A stretch of DNA of 64,000 nt from an uncultured Paracoccaceae bacterium (GCA_947503775.1 CANNFE010000009.1:1-64000); one strand, 5' to 3'; shown: positions 18,359-26,414, numbered from the stretch's first letter. Program-made: numbers and translations. The notes: generated by a model not told the origin, from the sequence alone.

Positions 18359-19672
18359 TCAGAGCTTGCCTTCATCCTCGAAGGTTTCGGTCCAATCCTC
18401 GATCAGCTTGTCGAGCGCTTCCTGCGCGGTGCCCTGATCGGCCACGATGTAGTCGTGCAGCCGTTTTTGCATCGCCAGAAGCAGCTCGGCATAGGCTGGT
18501 TCCTGCCAGAAGTCCTGAACGCTCTCCATCGCGACGAGGAAATCGGCAGCAAAAGGCGCGCTGTCGACGAAGGTGTCGCTGCCAAGGACCGCATTATGGG
18601 CCGAATAGCCGCCCAGATCCCACCATTGCTGCTGGATCTCGGGCTGCGCGAACCACTTGATATATTCGAGCGCCGCTTCCTGCTTGTCGGAATAAGCGAC
18701 GACCGAAATCCCTTGGCCGCCGAGCGTCGAGGCAGGCTGGTTCTGCGGCGGATTGACGAAGAACCCGATCTTGTCGCCGCCCACATCGGGATCGGCATAA
18801 AGGCCCGGGAAGAAGGCGAACCAGTTCATCGCCATTGCGACCTGACCGGATTTGAACGCGTCCAGCCCTTGCTCCATATAGCTGTCGGTATAGCCCGGCG
18901 GCGTCGCGGTCTGGTAGAAGGTCTTGTAGAATTCCAGCGCTTCGACTGCCTCGGGCGAGTTCACCGCGCCCTCCATATCGTAGGTGCCCGGCTCGTTCTC
19001 GTATTTGAACCCCCAGGCATAAAGCGCGCCGGTCGCGCCCATCGTGATCCCTTCGGAGCCGCGCTCGGTAAAGATCGCGGCGCCGTAGCGGGTCTGTCCG
19101 TCGATCTCGCGGCCTTGGAAGAACTGGGCGATCTGGAGCATCTCCTGCTGGCTCTCGGGCTCGCGCAGGTCCTGGCCGGTCTCTTCCTTGTAGGCGGCCA
19201 TGATATCCGGATCTTCGAACCAGTCGCGGCGGTAGAACCAGCCGTTGGCATCGCCCATCGCGGGCAGGGCGTAGTAGTTCTCGGATCCCTTTGGCCAGGT
19301 CGAATAGGCATAGACGGTCGCCGGCGCGAAATCGTCCATCGAGATCCCTTCTGCCTCGAAGAAATCATTCAGCTTGACGTAATGCCCGCTCTCGGCGCCG
19401 CCGCCGATCCACTGGCTGTCGCCGATCAGAAGATCACAAAGCTGGCCGCCGGAATTGAGCTCGTTGAGCATCCGGTCCGCGAAATTCGGCCACGGGACGA
19501 ACTCGAAGTTCATCGTATGACCGGACTCCGCCTCGAACTGCTTGGAGAGCTCGACCAGCGCATTGGCCGGATCCCACGCCGCCCAGCACAGCGTCAGCTC
19601 TTCGGCGGCCGCTCCGCTGGCCGCTGTCGTGGCGAGCGCGGTGGCCGCCATCAATCTTGTGGATAATTTCAT
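18359..19672 (-). CDS. ABC transporter substrate-binding protein, carbohydrate/polyol type
   Basis: 437-aa periplasmic binding protein of the extracellular solute-binding family 1, with a Sec signal peptide (cleavage probably after AAA, residue 23). The mature protein opens with 'EELTLCWAAWDPANALVEL', close to binding proteins of DUF2160-associated importers, and contains aromatic-rich ligand-cleft segments (WFYRRDWF, NWFAFFPG). It is the first transporter gene and the preceding 157 bases contain a near-palindromic operator candidate. The ligand cannot be read from sequence; a polyol or small sugar is inferred from the transporter type and the kinase at the operon end. Confidence 0.93.
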   Translation of the reverse strand: MKLSTRLMAATALATTAASGAAAEELTLCWAAWDPANALVELSKQFEAESGHTMNFEFVPWPNFADRMLNELNSGGQLCDLLIGDSQWIGGGAESGHYVKLNDFFEAEGISMDDFAPATVYAYSTWPKGSENYYALPAMGDANGWFYRRDWFEDPDIMAAYKEETGQDLREPESQQEMLQIAQFFQGREIDGQTRYGAAIFTERGSEGITMGATGALYAWGFKYENEPGTYDMEGAVNSPEAVEALEFYKTFYQTATPPGYTDSYMEQGLDAFKSGQVAMAMNWFAFFPGLYADPDVGGDKIGFFVNPPQNQPASTLGGQGISVVAYSDKQEAALEYIKWFAQPEIQQQWWDLGGYSAHNAVLGSDTFVDSAPFAADFLVAMESVQDFWQEPAYAELLLAMQKRLHDYIVADQGTAQEALDKLIEDWTETFEDEGKL

Positions 19673-19783
19673 TGTAACTCCTCCCTGGTGTCACGGCCCG
19701 GGTCCGGCCATGCCTCCTCGCATGTGCCGGCCCGGATTGATCGGATCGTATTTGAGGGCTGTCCCTTCCGTAAAGAGATTTCT

Positions 19784-19799
19784 TGAGGAACGTACCTCA
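19784..19799. promoter_or_regulatory. Candidate LacI-family operator upstream of the importer operon
   Basis: TGAGGAACGTACCTCA is a 16-bp imperfect palindrome (TGAGGnACGTnCCTCA) with the central CG typical of LacI-family operators, lying about 112 bases before the binding-protein start. A copy sharing TGAGGTACGT lies before the LacI-type gene at 23235. Binding by that regulator is inferred. Confidence 0.6.
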
Positions 19800-19829
19800 T
19801 TTCTGGCAAGCGCGATGTCGTCTCGTGAA

Positions 19830-21017
19830 TTATCTTTCCTTATCAGGGGCCTGCCGTCCTAGGGAAAGCCCGACCCACGCCCCGTTCCGCTTTGACGAGC
19901 GCAGGCAGGCATCGACAAAGGCGACCCCTTCAAGGCCTTCGGCGATCCCCGGAAAGACGACATCGGGGTCCAGCGCCGCTCCGGAGTGGCGCGCGCGAAT
20001 CGCAGCGGCGGCCTCGGCGTAGAGATTGGCAAAGCCCTCCAGGTATCCTTCGGGATGGCCTGCCGGGATCCGCGTGACACGGCCCGCCGCTTTGCCCGAT
20101 CCGGGCCCGGAGCGGGTCAAGAGGCGCACCGGCTCGCCGAACGGCGCGTGACGCAGCACGTTCGGCGTCTCCTGTGCCCATTCAAGACCGCCTTTTGCAC
20201 CATAGACACGCAGCCGCAACGCGTTCTCGTTGCCCGGTGCGACTTGCGAGCACCACAGCATCCCGCGCGCGCCGCCCTCATAACGCAGCATCACATGGGC
20301 ATTGTCGTCAAGTTGCCGGCCCGAGACGAAACTCTGCAGATCGGCGGCGAGCGCTTCCAGCTTCAGCCCCGTGACGAAGCCCGCCAGATTGAAGGCATGG
20401 GTTCCGATATCTCCGGTCGATCCACCCGCGCCCGATTGCGCGGGATCCGTGCGCCAGGACGCCTGCTTCTGACCGGTCTGCTCGGTGGCTTCGGTCAGCC
20501 AGTCCTGCGGATATTCCACCTGTACGACCCGAACCGCCCCGATCTCTCCGGCGGCCACCATCTCGCGCGCCTGCCGGACCATCGGATAGCCGGTATAGTT
20601 ATGGGTCAGCACGAACAGCGCATCCGAGGCCTCGGCCGCCTTCGCCAACTTTTTGGCATCGGGCAGGGTGGAGGTCAGCGGCTTGTCACAGATCACATGG
20701 ATCCCGCGCTTGAGAAATTCGCGCGCTGCGGGGGCATGCATGTGGTTGGGTGTGACGATGGCCACGGCCTCGATCCCGCTTTTCAGCCGCGCCTCGCGCT
20801 TGGCCATCTTGGTGAAGTCGCCGTAAACCCGGTCCCCGGCCAGGCCCAGATCGGCGCCCGAGGCGCGCGATTTCTCCTCGGTCGAGGAAAAGCATCCGGC
20901 CACCAGCTCGAAGTGATCGTCGATCCGGCTGGCAATCCGGTGCACGCCGCCAATGAAGGCATCGCGCCCTCCGCCCACCATGCCAAGCCTGATCCGCCTT
21001 GTGCTTTGTCGCTCCAT
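19830..21017 (-). CDS. Gfo/Idh/MocA family oxidoreductase
   Basis: 395-aa NAD(P)-dependent sugar/polyol dehydrogenase. The N-terminal Rossmann motif is 'GMVGGGRDAFIGGVH' (about residues 12-26; GxGGG-type), the active-site lysine motif of the family is 'CDKPLT' (about 101-106; EKP in many relatives) and 'GSTGDIGTHAFNLAGF' supplies the conserved GGxxxDxxxH signature. Members oxidise or epimerise sugars, inositols and related compounds. Start chosen at 21017 because AAGGAG precedes it. It follows the TIM-barrel gene with a repeat element in the gap, and probably acts on the compound imported by the downstream ABC system. Confidence 0.93.
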   Translation of the reverse strand: MERQSTRRIRLGMVGGGRDAFIGGVHRIASRIDDHFELVAGCFSSTEEKSRASGADLGLAGDRVYGDFTKMAKREARLKSGIEAVAIVTPNHMHAPAAREFLKRGIHVICDKPLTSTLPDAKKLAKAAEASDALFVLTHNYTGYPMVRQAREMVAAGEIGAVRVVQVEYPQDWLTEATEQTGQKQASWRTDPAQSGAGGSTGDIGTHAFNLAGFVTGLKLEALAADLQSFVSGRQLDDNAHVMLRYEGGARGMLWCSQVAPGNENALRLRVYGAKGGLEWAQETPNVLRHAPFGEPVRLLTRSGPGSGKAAGRVTRIPAGHPEGYLEGFANLYAEAAAAIRARHSGAALDPDVVFPGIAEGLEGVAFVDACLRSSKRNGAWVGLSLGRQAPDKER

Positions 21018-21028
21018 CGCCCGCTCCT

Positions 21029-21076
21029 TCATCTGGCCGAAAAATATGCCGGGGGTCCGGGGGCTGGCCCCCGGTC
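21029..21076 (-). repeat. Intergenic hairpin repeat, family copy 2
   Basis: Plus strand: TTCATCTGGCCGAAAAATATG, then CGGGGGTCC and a 7-bp hairpin CCGGGGG-ctgg-CCCCCGG (21057-21074). Layout and several blocks match copy 1 at 5969-6018. Read on the minus strand, the 3' end of the repeat is the GATGAAGGAG that serves as ribosome binding site for the dehydrogenase gene. Confidence 0.7.
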
Positions 21077-21084
21077 CCGCCCTG

Positions 21085-22140
21085 TCAATCCAGTCCCAGC
21101 ATCCGCCGATTGGCCGCCTCATCCGTGCCTGCGCCCGCAAAGTCGTCGAATGCGGTCTCCGTCACCCGGATGATGTGATCACGGACGAAGGCCGCGCCTT
21201 CCCGCGCGCCGTCCTCGGGATGCTTGAGCGCGCATTCCCACTCGACCACGGCCCAACCGTCGAAGTCGTATTGCGCCAGCTTCGAAAAGACGGCGCCGAA
21301 ATCCACGTGACCGTCGCCTAGCGACCGGAAGCGACCGGCCCGGTCGACCCAAGACTGGTAGCCGCCATAGACGCCCTGCCGCCCGGTCGGGTTCAGCTCC
21401 GCATCCTTGACGTGGAACATGCCGATCCGCTCGTGGTAGATGTCGATATTGTCCAGGTAATCCAGCGCCTGCAGCACGTAATGCGAGGGATCGTAGAGCA
21501 TCTTCGCGCGGGCATGGCCGTCCACGCGCTCAAGGAACATCTCGTAGCTCACCCCGTCATGCAGATCCTCGCCCGGGTGGATCTCGTAGCAGATATCGAC
21601 GCCGTGCTCCTCGGCATGATCGAGGATCGGGCGCCAGCGCTCAGCCAGCTCGTCGAAGGCCGCCTCGACCAGACCGGCGGGGCGCTGCGGCCAGGGATAG
21701 ACGTAAGGCCAGGCGAGCGCGCCCGAGAAGGTCGCATGCGCCGTGATCCCAAGATTGCGCGAGGCCGTGACCGCCTTTTTCACCTGATCGACGGCCCAGT
21801 CCTGCCGCGCCTTGGGATCGCCGCGCACGGCCTCGGCCGCAAATCCGTCAAAGGCCGCATCATAGGCCGGGTGGACGGCAACGAGCTGGCCTTGCAGGTG
21901 GGTGGAGAGCTCGGTCACGGTCAGGCCTGCTTCGGCGGCGATGCCCTTGACCTCATCGCAATAGTCCTTTGACGACGCGGCCGTCTCGAGATCGAAGAGC
22001 CGCCCGTCCCAGCTGGGCACCTGCACGCCTGCATAGCCGCAATCGGCGGCCCATCTGGTGATCGTCTCCCAGCTGTTGAACGGCGCCTCGTCGCCCGCGA
22101 ACTGCGCCAGAAACAGCGCCGGTCCCTGCATGGTCTTCAT
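21085..22140 (-). CDS. Sugar phosphate isomerase/epimerase (xylose-isomerase-like TIM barrel)
   Basis: 351-aa protein of the AP-endonuclease-2/xylose-isomerase-like TIM-barrel family. Metal-ligand residues are visible at the expected strands: 'CYEIHPGE' (Glu and His, about residue 184), 'YDPSHY' (about 219), 'FHVKDAE' (His/Asp, about 244) and 'VVEWECA' (Glu, about 297). Family members isomerise or epimerise keto- and aldo-sugars or cyclitols. It sits between the regulator gene (27 bases upstream) and the Gfo/Idh/MocA gene, a pairing common in sugar and polyol catabolic loci; the substrate is not identifiable. Confidence 0.92.
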   Translation of the reverse strand: MKTMQGPALFLAQFAGDEAPFNSWETITRWAADCGYAGVQVPSWDGRLFDLETAASSKDYCDEVKGIAAEAGLTVTELSTHLQGQLVAVHPAYDAAFDGFAAEAVRGDPKARQDWAVDQVKKAVTASRNLGITAHATFSGALAWPYVYPWPQRPAGLVEAAFDELAERWRPILDHAEEHGVDICYEIHPGEDLHDGVSYEMFLERVDGHARAKMLYDPSHYVLQALDYLDNIDIYHERIGMFHVKDAELNPTGRQGVYGGYQSWVDRAGRFRSLGDGHVDFGAVFSKLAQYDFDGWAVVEWECALKHPEDGAREGAAFVRDHIIRVTETAFDDFAGAGTDEAANRRMLGLD

Positions 22141-22167
22141 TGTCGTCCTCCCTTGCGCCCCGGTGTT

Positions 22168-23196
22168 TCAGGGCAAATTCTCGCGGATCACGATGTCGAT
22201 CCGGATCGTCTCCTGGGCCTTGAAAATCTCGGTGCCATCGCATTTGGCGCGCAGAACGCGCAGGGCGCTGCGCACCAGATGACCGACATTCTGGGCGATG
22301 ACGGCATCGATGCGGCCGTCCTCGAGGCCTTGGCGCGTCGTCGGGGTCAGATCGTGGGCGATGACGACCAGATCCCCGATCCGGCCCGACGCATCGATCG
22401 CCTCGAGAAGCGGTGCGCCCGTGGCGCCCATCGAGTAGACCCCCGCAAGGCCCGGATGCGCATCGATCGCAGTGGTCACGACCTCGCGGATGCGCGCGGG
22501 ATCGTCATGGGTTTCGATCGTGGGCAGAACGGTCAGGGTGGGGAAGGTTTCGGCGAGGACGGCATCGAAGCCGAGCCTGCGTTCGATACTGTCCCGGGCC
22601 AGCATGGAGGGCGTCACGACCAGGATATCGGCGGCGGCCTTGCCCAGAAAGCGGCCCATCAGCGTGCCTGCGGTGCGGCCCGCCTTGAGGCTGTCGATCC
22701 CGACGAAATGGTCCCGCTCAGAGCTCGGCAGGTCCGAGACGAGGGCGACCACGGCGATGCCCTTGGCCTTGAGCCGGGCGATGGCGTCGCGCAGCTGCGG
22801 CGTCTCGGGCGCCATGACGGCGAGGCCGTCGAAGGTCTCGGGATCGAGCTGGTCGAGGGCGCTGGCCAGACCATGGGCGTCGCCCGCAGGCAGGGAAACG
22901 ACGCGCGCCGAGATCCGGTCGGCCTGCTGGGCCTGAATGGCTTCGCTCAGCGCGGTGGAGAGCGCCTCCACGAAAGGGTTGCCGCCCGCGGGAAGGGCGA
23001 AGACGAAGCGGTAGTGCCGCTGCCGGGCAAGATTGGCCGCATGGGTGTCGCGCACATAGCCCAGTTTGCTGACGGCGGCCTTGACCCGGGTGACGGTCTG
23101 ATCGCGCACGCCGGCGCGGGCGTTGAGGACCCGGTCGACCGTGGCGAGGCTGACGCCTGCCTCCTTGGCGATATCGTGGACGGTAGGTTTGCTCAC
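22168..23196 (-). CDS. LacI family transcriptional regulator
   Basis: 342-aa regulator. The LacI-type helix-turn-helix is at residues 2-22 ('PTVHDIAKEAGVSLATVDRV') with hinge 'NARAGVRDQTVTRVKAAV', followed by a periplasmic-binding-protein-like ligand domain. The GTG at 23196 is preferred: GGGAGGA lies seven bases upstream and the protein then begins exactly at the DNA-binding domain; the open frame extends to 23247. It heads the minus-strand catabolic locus and a partial copy of the candidate operator (23235-23250) lies 39-54 bases before its start, suggesting autoregulation. It probably senses the imported compound or a derivative. Confidence 0.93.
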   Translation of the reverse strand: MSKPTVHDIAKEAGVSLATVDRVLNARAGVRDQTVTRVKAAVSKLGYVRDTHAANLARQRHYRFVFALPAGGNPFVEALSTALSEAIQAQQADRISARVVSLPAGDAHGLASALDQLDPETFDGLAVMAPETPQLRDAIARLKAKGIAVVALVSDLPSSERDHFVGIDSLKAGRTAGTLMGRFLGKAAADILVVTPSMLARDSIERRLGFDAVLAETFPTLTVLPTIETHDDPARIREVVTTAIDAHPGLAGVYSMGATGAPLLEAIDASGRIGDLVVIAHDLTPTTRQGLEDGRIDAVIAQNVGHLVRSALRVLRAKCDGTEIFKAQETIRIDIVIRENLP

Positions 23197-23234
23197 GGCG
23201 TCCTCCCAGACGGGGGGACCGTAGGCGACGGATC

Positions 23235-23250
23235 TGAGGTACGTCAATCA
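23235..23250. promoter_or_regulatory. Partial LacI-family operator candidate before the regulator gene
   Basis: TGAGGTACGTCAATCA shares the left half and centre TGAGGTACGT with the near-palindrome at 19784 (read in reverse complement) but its right half is degraded (CAATCA instead of ACCTCA). It lies between the divergent lacI-type and rlmI-like genes. Confidence 0.45.
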
Positions 23251-23309
23251 TCTGGCGTAAGGGCAGGGTGGCTGGCGCCCGGCGACGCGATCGCGTAAGC
23301 GCCCGGGGC

Positions 23310-24497
23310 ATGGAGTATCCTGTTCTCAGATTGAAGCCCAAGGTCGATCCGCGCCCGCTTCGCCGGGGCTTTCCGTGGGTCTATGGCTCGGATCTTGTGA
23401 TGGACCGCCGGGCCAAGGCGCGCGCGCCGGGATCGCTGGCGGTTCTGGAGGATGCCGAGCGCAGGCCTGTCGGGCTGGTTGCGGTCAATCCGCAAAGCAA
23501 GATCACCGCGCGGCTCTTGGACCGGGACCCTGAGGCGGTGATCGATCGTGCCTGGCTGGCCGCGCGGCTCGAGCGGGCGCTGGCGCTTCGCGCGCGGCTT
23601 TACCAGGCGCCCTATTACCGTCTGGTCCATGCCGAGGCGGATGGGCTGCCGGGTGTCGTGATCGATCGGTTCGGCGATATTTGCGTGGTTCAGCCCAATG
23701 CGGCCTGGGCGGAGGGTCTGATCGAGGATCTTGCCCAGGCCTTGGCTGAGGTGACGGGGTGCGGCGCGGTTCTGAAGAATGCGAGCGGGCGGGCGCGCGG
23801 GCTCGAAGGGCTGGACGATGCCTCGGCGGTTCTGATCGGAGAGGCGCCGGCGGGGCCTCTTCAGGTTCCGATGAACGGCGCGATCTATCTGGCCGATATC
23901 CTGGGCGGGCAGAAGACCGGGCTCTTTTATGATCAGCGCCCGAACCATGCCTTTGTGGCCGGGCTTGCCAAGGGCGGGCGGGTTCTGGATGTCTTTTCCC
24001 ATGTCGGAGGCTTTGCTTTGGCCGCGTTGGCGGCGGGGGCCAAGGAGGCCCTGGCAGTAGATGGATCGGCCCCGGCGTTGGAGCTGGCCACACGCGGGGC
24101 GGAGGCGATGGGGCTGGGCGCGCGGTTCGGCGTGCGGAGGGGCGATGCCTTCGATGTTCTGACGGCTCTGGGCGCCGAGGATGCCCGGTTTGATGTGGTG
24201 ATTTGCGATCCGCCTGCCTTTGCGCCTGCTAAACCTGCGCTGGAGGCGGGGCTGAGGGCCTATGAGAAGGTCGCGCGTCTGGCGGCTCCGCTGGTGACGG
24301 AGGGCGGGTATCTGTGCCTGTGTTCCTGCTCGCATGCGGTGGATTTGGCGGCGTTTCGGGCCGCTTCGATCCGGGGGATCGGGCGGGCGCGGCGCAGCGC
24401 GGCCCTGATCCATACGGGTTTTGCCGGGCCGGATCATCCGGTGCATGCGCAACTGGCGGCGACGGGATACCTCAAGGCGCTGGTCTTTCGGGTGTGA
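23310..24497 (+). CDS. Class I SAM-dependent rRNA methyltransferase, RlmI-like
   Basis: 395-aa enzyme of the RlmI/YccW family, which makes 5-methylcytosine in 23S rRNA. An N-terminal PUA domain (about 4-80, 'RGFPWVYGSDL') precedes a Rossmann methyltransferase domain: 'KTGLFYDQRPN' (about 208-218), 'VLDVFSHVGGFALAAL' (SAM motif I, about 230-245), 'VICDPPAFA' (motif IV) and 'CSCSHAV' (motif VI with the catalytic cysteine). The start at 23310 gives the usual family N-terminus MEYPVLRLKP; a 14-residue extension to 23268 is possible. The stop codon overlaps the GTG of the PIN-domain gene. Confidence 0.92.
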   Translation: MEYPVLRLKPKVDPRPLRRGFPWVYGSDLVMDRRAKARAPGSLAVLEDAERRPVGLVAVNPQSKITARLLDRDPEAVIDRAWLAARLERALALRARLYQAPYYRLVHAEADGLPGVVIDRFGDICVVQPNAAWAEGLIEDLAQALAEVTGCGAVLKNASGRARGLEGLDDASAVLIGEAPAGPLQVPMNGAIYLADILGGQKTGLFYDQRPNHAFVAGLAKGGRVLDVFSHVGGFALAALAAGAKEALAVDGSAPALELATRGAEAMGLGARFGVRRGDAFDVLTALGAEDARFDVVICDPPAFAPAKPALEAGLRAYEKVARLAAPLVTEGGYLCLCSCSHAVDLAAFRAASIRGIGRARRSAALIHTGFAGPDHPVHAQLAATGYLKALVFRV

Positions 24498-25024
24498 AGG
24501 TCCTTCTGGATGCCTGCGTGATCTATCCGACCGTGATGCGGGAGGTGCTGCTGGGCGTGGCGGCGGAGGGGCTTTATCAGCCGTTCTGGTCGGCGCGGAT
24601 CCTCGAGGAATGGGCGCGTGCCGCAGAGCGTCAGGGACTGAGCGCCCGGGCCGAGATCGCGATGATGCGGGATCGTTGGCCCGGGGCAGAGCTGCCGCCT
24701 GCGCCGGGGCTTGAGGCGCGGCTCTGGCTGCCGGATGAGACCGATGTCCACGTATTGGCGGTGGCTGTCGCCGGGTCGGTTGATGCGATCATGACGATGA
24801 ATGCCAAGGATTTTCCGCGCGGTACGTTGACCGAAGAGGGGCTGATGCGGGTCGATCCCGATGGGTTCCTGCTGCGGATGCTGGGCGAGGATGAGGCTGG
24901 CGTGCGGCGTGCGGCCGAGCGGGTTCTGGCGGAGGCGCGGCGCCTGTCAGGAGAGGCGTGGGAGATGCGCGCGCTGATGAAGAAGGCGCGGTTGCCGCGC
25001 TTTGGGAAGGCGTTGAGCGGTTAG
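24494..25024 (+). CDS. PIN-domain protein (RSP_2648-like family)
   Basis: 176-aa predicted ribonuclease of the PIN fold. Acidic residues expected for metal binding are present: Asp6 in 'VLLDACVIYP', Glu35 in 'ILEEWARA' and Asp82 in 'ETDVHVLAVA', with 'IMTMNAKDFP' supplying the fourth. The start is a GTG overlapping the rlmI-like stop (GTGA), so the two are coupled. No antitoxin-like gene accompanies it, so it may be a housekeeping RNase rather than a VapC toxin. I recall a Rhodobacter family under the RSP_2648 label with this shape; that assignment is from memory. It converges with the M48 gene with a four-base overlap. Confidence 0.8.
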   Translation: MKVLLDACVIYPTVMREVLLGVAAEGLYQPFWSARILEEWARAAERQGLSARAEIAMMRDRWPGAELPPAPGLEARLWLPDETDVHVLAVAVAGSVDAIMTMNAKDFPRGTLTEEGLMRVDPDGFLLRMLGEDEAGVRRAAERVLAEARRLSGEAWEMRALMKKARLPRFGKALSG

Positions 25025-25704
25025 GCTGGCAGCCATTTCGCCTCGTTGGCTTCGATGGCCGCGATGCGCTCGTCCGTTTTGGGGTGGCTGAGCAGCCAGG
25101 CGGGCATGGCGCCGCGCACGCCTGTCAACGTCTCGAGTTTGCGGAAAAGCGACTTTTGCGGCTCGGTTCCAAGACCCGATTTCATCAGGAGCGCCGAGGC
25201 ATAGGCGTCCGCCTCGTATTCGTCGGTCCGCGAGAGCCGCGCGGCAAGGAGCGTCGTGATGCCGTTGGCGATCCAAGGGCCGATGAACGGGATGAAGCGG
25301 CCGATGACCATGATCAGGACGGCGCGCAGGGCGTTCTGGCCGGAAAAGTCGATCATCCGGCGGCGGGAATGGCCAAGCGCGACATGGCCCAGCTCGTGCG
25401 CGATGACCGAGGCGATTTCCTCTGCCGTGACCTCTCCGGCGCGGTATTTGCGAAAGAAGCCGCGGGTGATGAAGATCCGGCCGTCTGGTGCGGCAAGCCC
25501 GTTGACCGGGTCGATTTCGTAGATGTGAACGCGGATGCGGGGCAGATCGAGCGCTTCGGCCATCTGGTTCGTCAGCCGGGTCAGAACCGGATCGGCCAGC
25601 TCGGTGGAGCGCTGGTCCAGCTCGCGCTGGGTGCGCCAGACGGAGAAGCGATACATCGCAAGCCCGTAGGCGACGACGAGCAGGATCGGCAGGATCTTTA
25701 TCAT
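25021..25704 (-). CDS. M48 family metallopeptidase
   Basis: 227-aa zinc protease with an N-terminal membrane helix (residues 2-20) and a second hydrophobic stretch (about 130-152). The zinc-binding motif HELGH is at about residue 104-108 with the third ligand in 'DEYEADAYAS' (about 164). The family includes HtpX/Ste24-like proteases that act in envelope quality control. The start at the ATG 25704 places the membrane anchor at the very N-terminus; the longer open frame reaching 26244 runs through the divergent DUF421 gene and is not real. Transcribed alone. Confidence 0.9.
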   Translation of the reverse strand: MIKILPILLVVAYGLAMYRFSVWRTQRELDQRSTELADPVLTRLTNQMAEALDLPRIRVHIYEIDPVNGLAAPDGRIFITRGFFRKYRAGEVTAEEIASVIAHELGHVALGHSRRRMIDFSGQNALRAVLIMVIGRFIPFIGPWIANGITTLLAARLSRTDEYEADAYASALLMKSGLGTEPQKSLFRKLETLTGVRGAMPAWLLSHPKTDERIAAIEANEAKWLPA

Positions 25705-25800
25705 GAGCAGAAATATGGGTGCGGGCGAGCGGAAGGAAAAGGGGAACTTCGCCGCAGGAGCCCGGCTTGGCCTTTGAAGAGCGGGTAAGGAGCCTACGGG

Positions 25801-26301
25801 ATGGAGACTTTGGGTGTAGCGATTTTCGAGGCAGTGGTGATGGTGGCCGTCCTTGTTTTGTTGACGCGGCTGGCAGGGCTGAGGTCGTTTTCCAAGATGT
25901 CGGGCTTTGATTTCGCGATCACCGTTGCGATGGGATCGGTTCTGGCGAGCGTCGTAGTCTCGGGCTCGACCGGGATCTGGCCGGGCATATCGGCGCTGCT
26001 GGCCCTCTTTGCGGTGCAGTGGGCGATCGCGCGGGTGCGGGTTGCCTCGGGGTCGATGCGGGAGGCTTTGGACAATGCGCCTCTGCTGATCATGGACGGA
26101 GAGCGGATGCTCGAAGACAACATGCAGGCCGCCCAGGTCAGCCGCAGTGATCTGCTGGCCAAGCTGCGAGAGGCGAATGTGACCCGGCTCGATCAGGTGC
26201 AGGCGGTCGTCTTTGAGCAGACAGGCGACGTAAGCGTTCTGCATCGGCAGGATGGGGAGCTGGACGAGGTGCTTTTGGAGGGGGTGCGGCGCGAGGTGTG
26301 A
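25801..26301 (+). CDS. DUF421 (YetF-like) membrane protein
   Basis: 166-aa membrane protein of the DUF421 family. Two to three helices lie in residues 7-75 with the conserved 'RLAGLRSFSKMSGFDFAITVAMGS' block, followed by a small soluble domain (about 85-166) with 'LLIMDGERMLEDNMQ'. The family is linked to spore or envelope functions in Bacillus but has no defined activity in alphaproteobacteria. It is divergent from the M48 protease gene and followed by a 113-base gap before a 49-aa ORF. Confidence 0.9.
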   Translation: METLGVAIFEAVVMVAVLVLLTRLAGLRSFSKMSGFDFAITVAMGSVLASVVVSGSTGIWPGISALLALFAVQWAIARVRVASGSMREALDNAPLLIMDGERMLEDNMQAAQVSRSDLLAKLREANVTRLDQVQAVVFEQTGDVSVLHRQDGELDEVLLEGVRREV

Positions 26302-26338
26302 CCCTAAGGCAATAGTTCAAATTGTCAGAAGTTTTGCG

Positions 26339-26363
26339 GGAACGGGGGGCTCTTTCTTGGGTT
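26339..26363 (+). promoter_or_regulatory. Possible ECF/EcfG-like promoter (GGAAC-N17-GTT)
   Basis: GGAAC at 26339-26343 and GTT at 26361-26363 are separated by 17 bases, the spacing of alphaproteobacterial general-stress (EcfG-type) promoters, 52 bases before a 49-aa ORF. The match is short and may be chance, and many Rhodobacterales lack this sigma factor. Confidence 0.25.
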
Positions 26364-26414
26364 GAGGCGGCAACCGGACGCGACAGAGATCCGGTGGCGA
26401 TGAGGTGAGTGATC

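Noticed and set aside
17945-19666. 573-codon plus-strand frame opposite permease and binding-protein genes
   Set aside because: Spans two good minus-strand genes and an intergenic repeat; composition is not protein-like.
23244-24452. 402-codon minus-strand frame opposite the RlmI-like gene
   Set aside because: Antisense shadow; the plus-strand protein has all methyltransferase motifs.
24494-25024. VapBC-type toxin-antitoxin module
   Set aside because: The PIN protein is there but no antitoxin-like gene is next to it; the neighbour is a methyltransferase.
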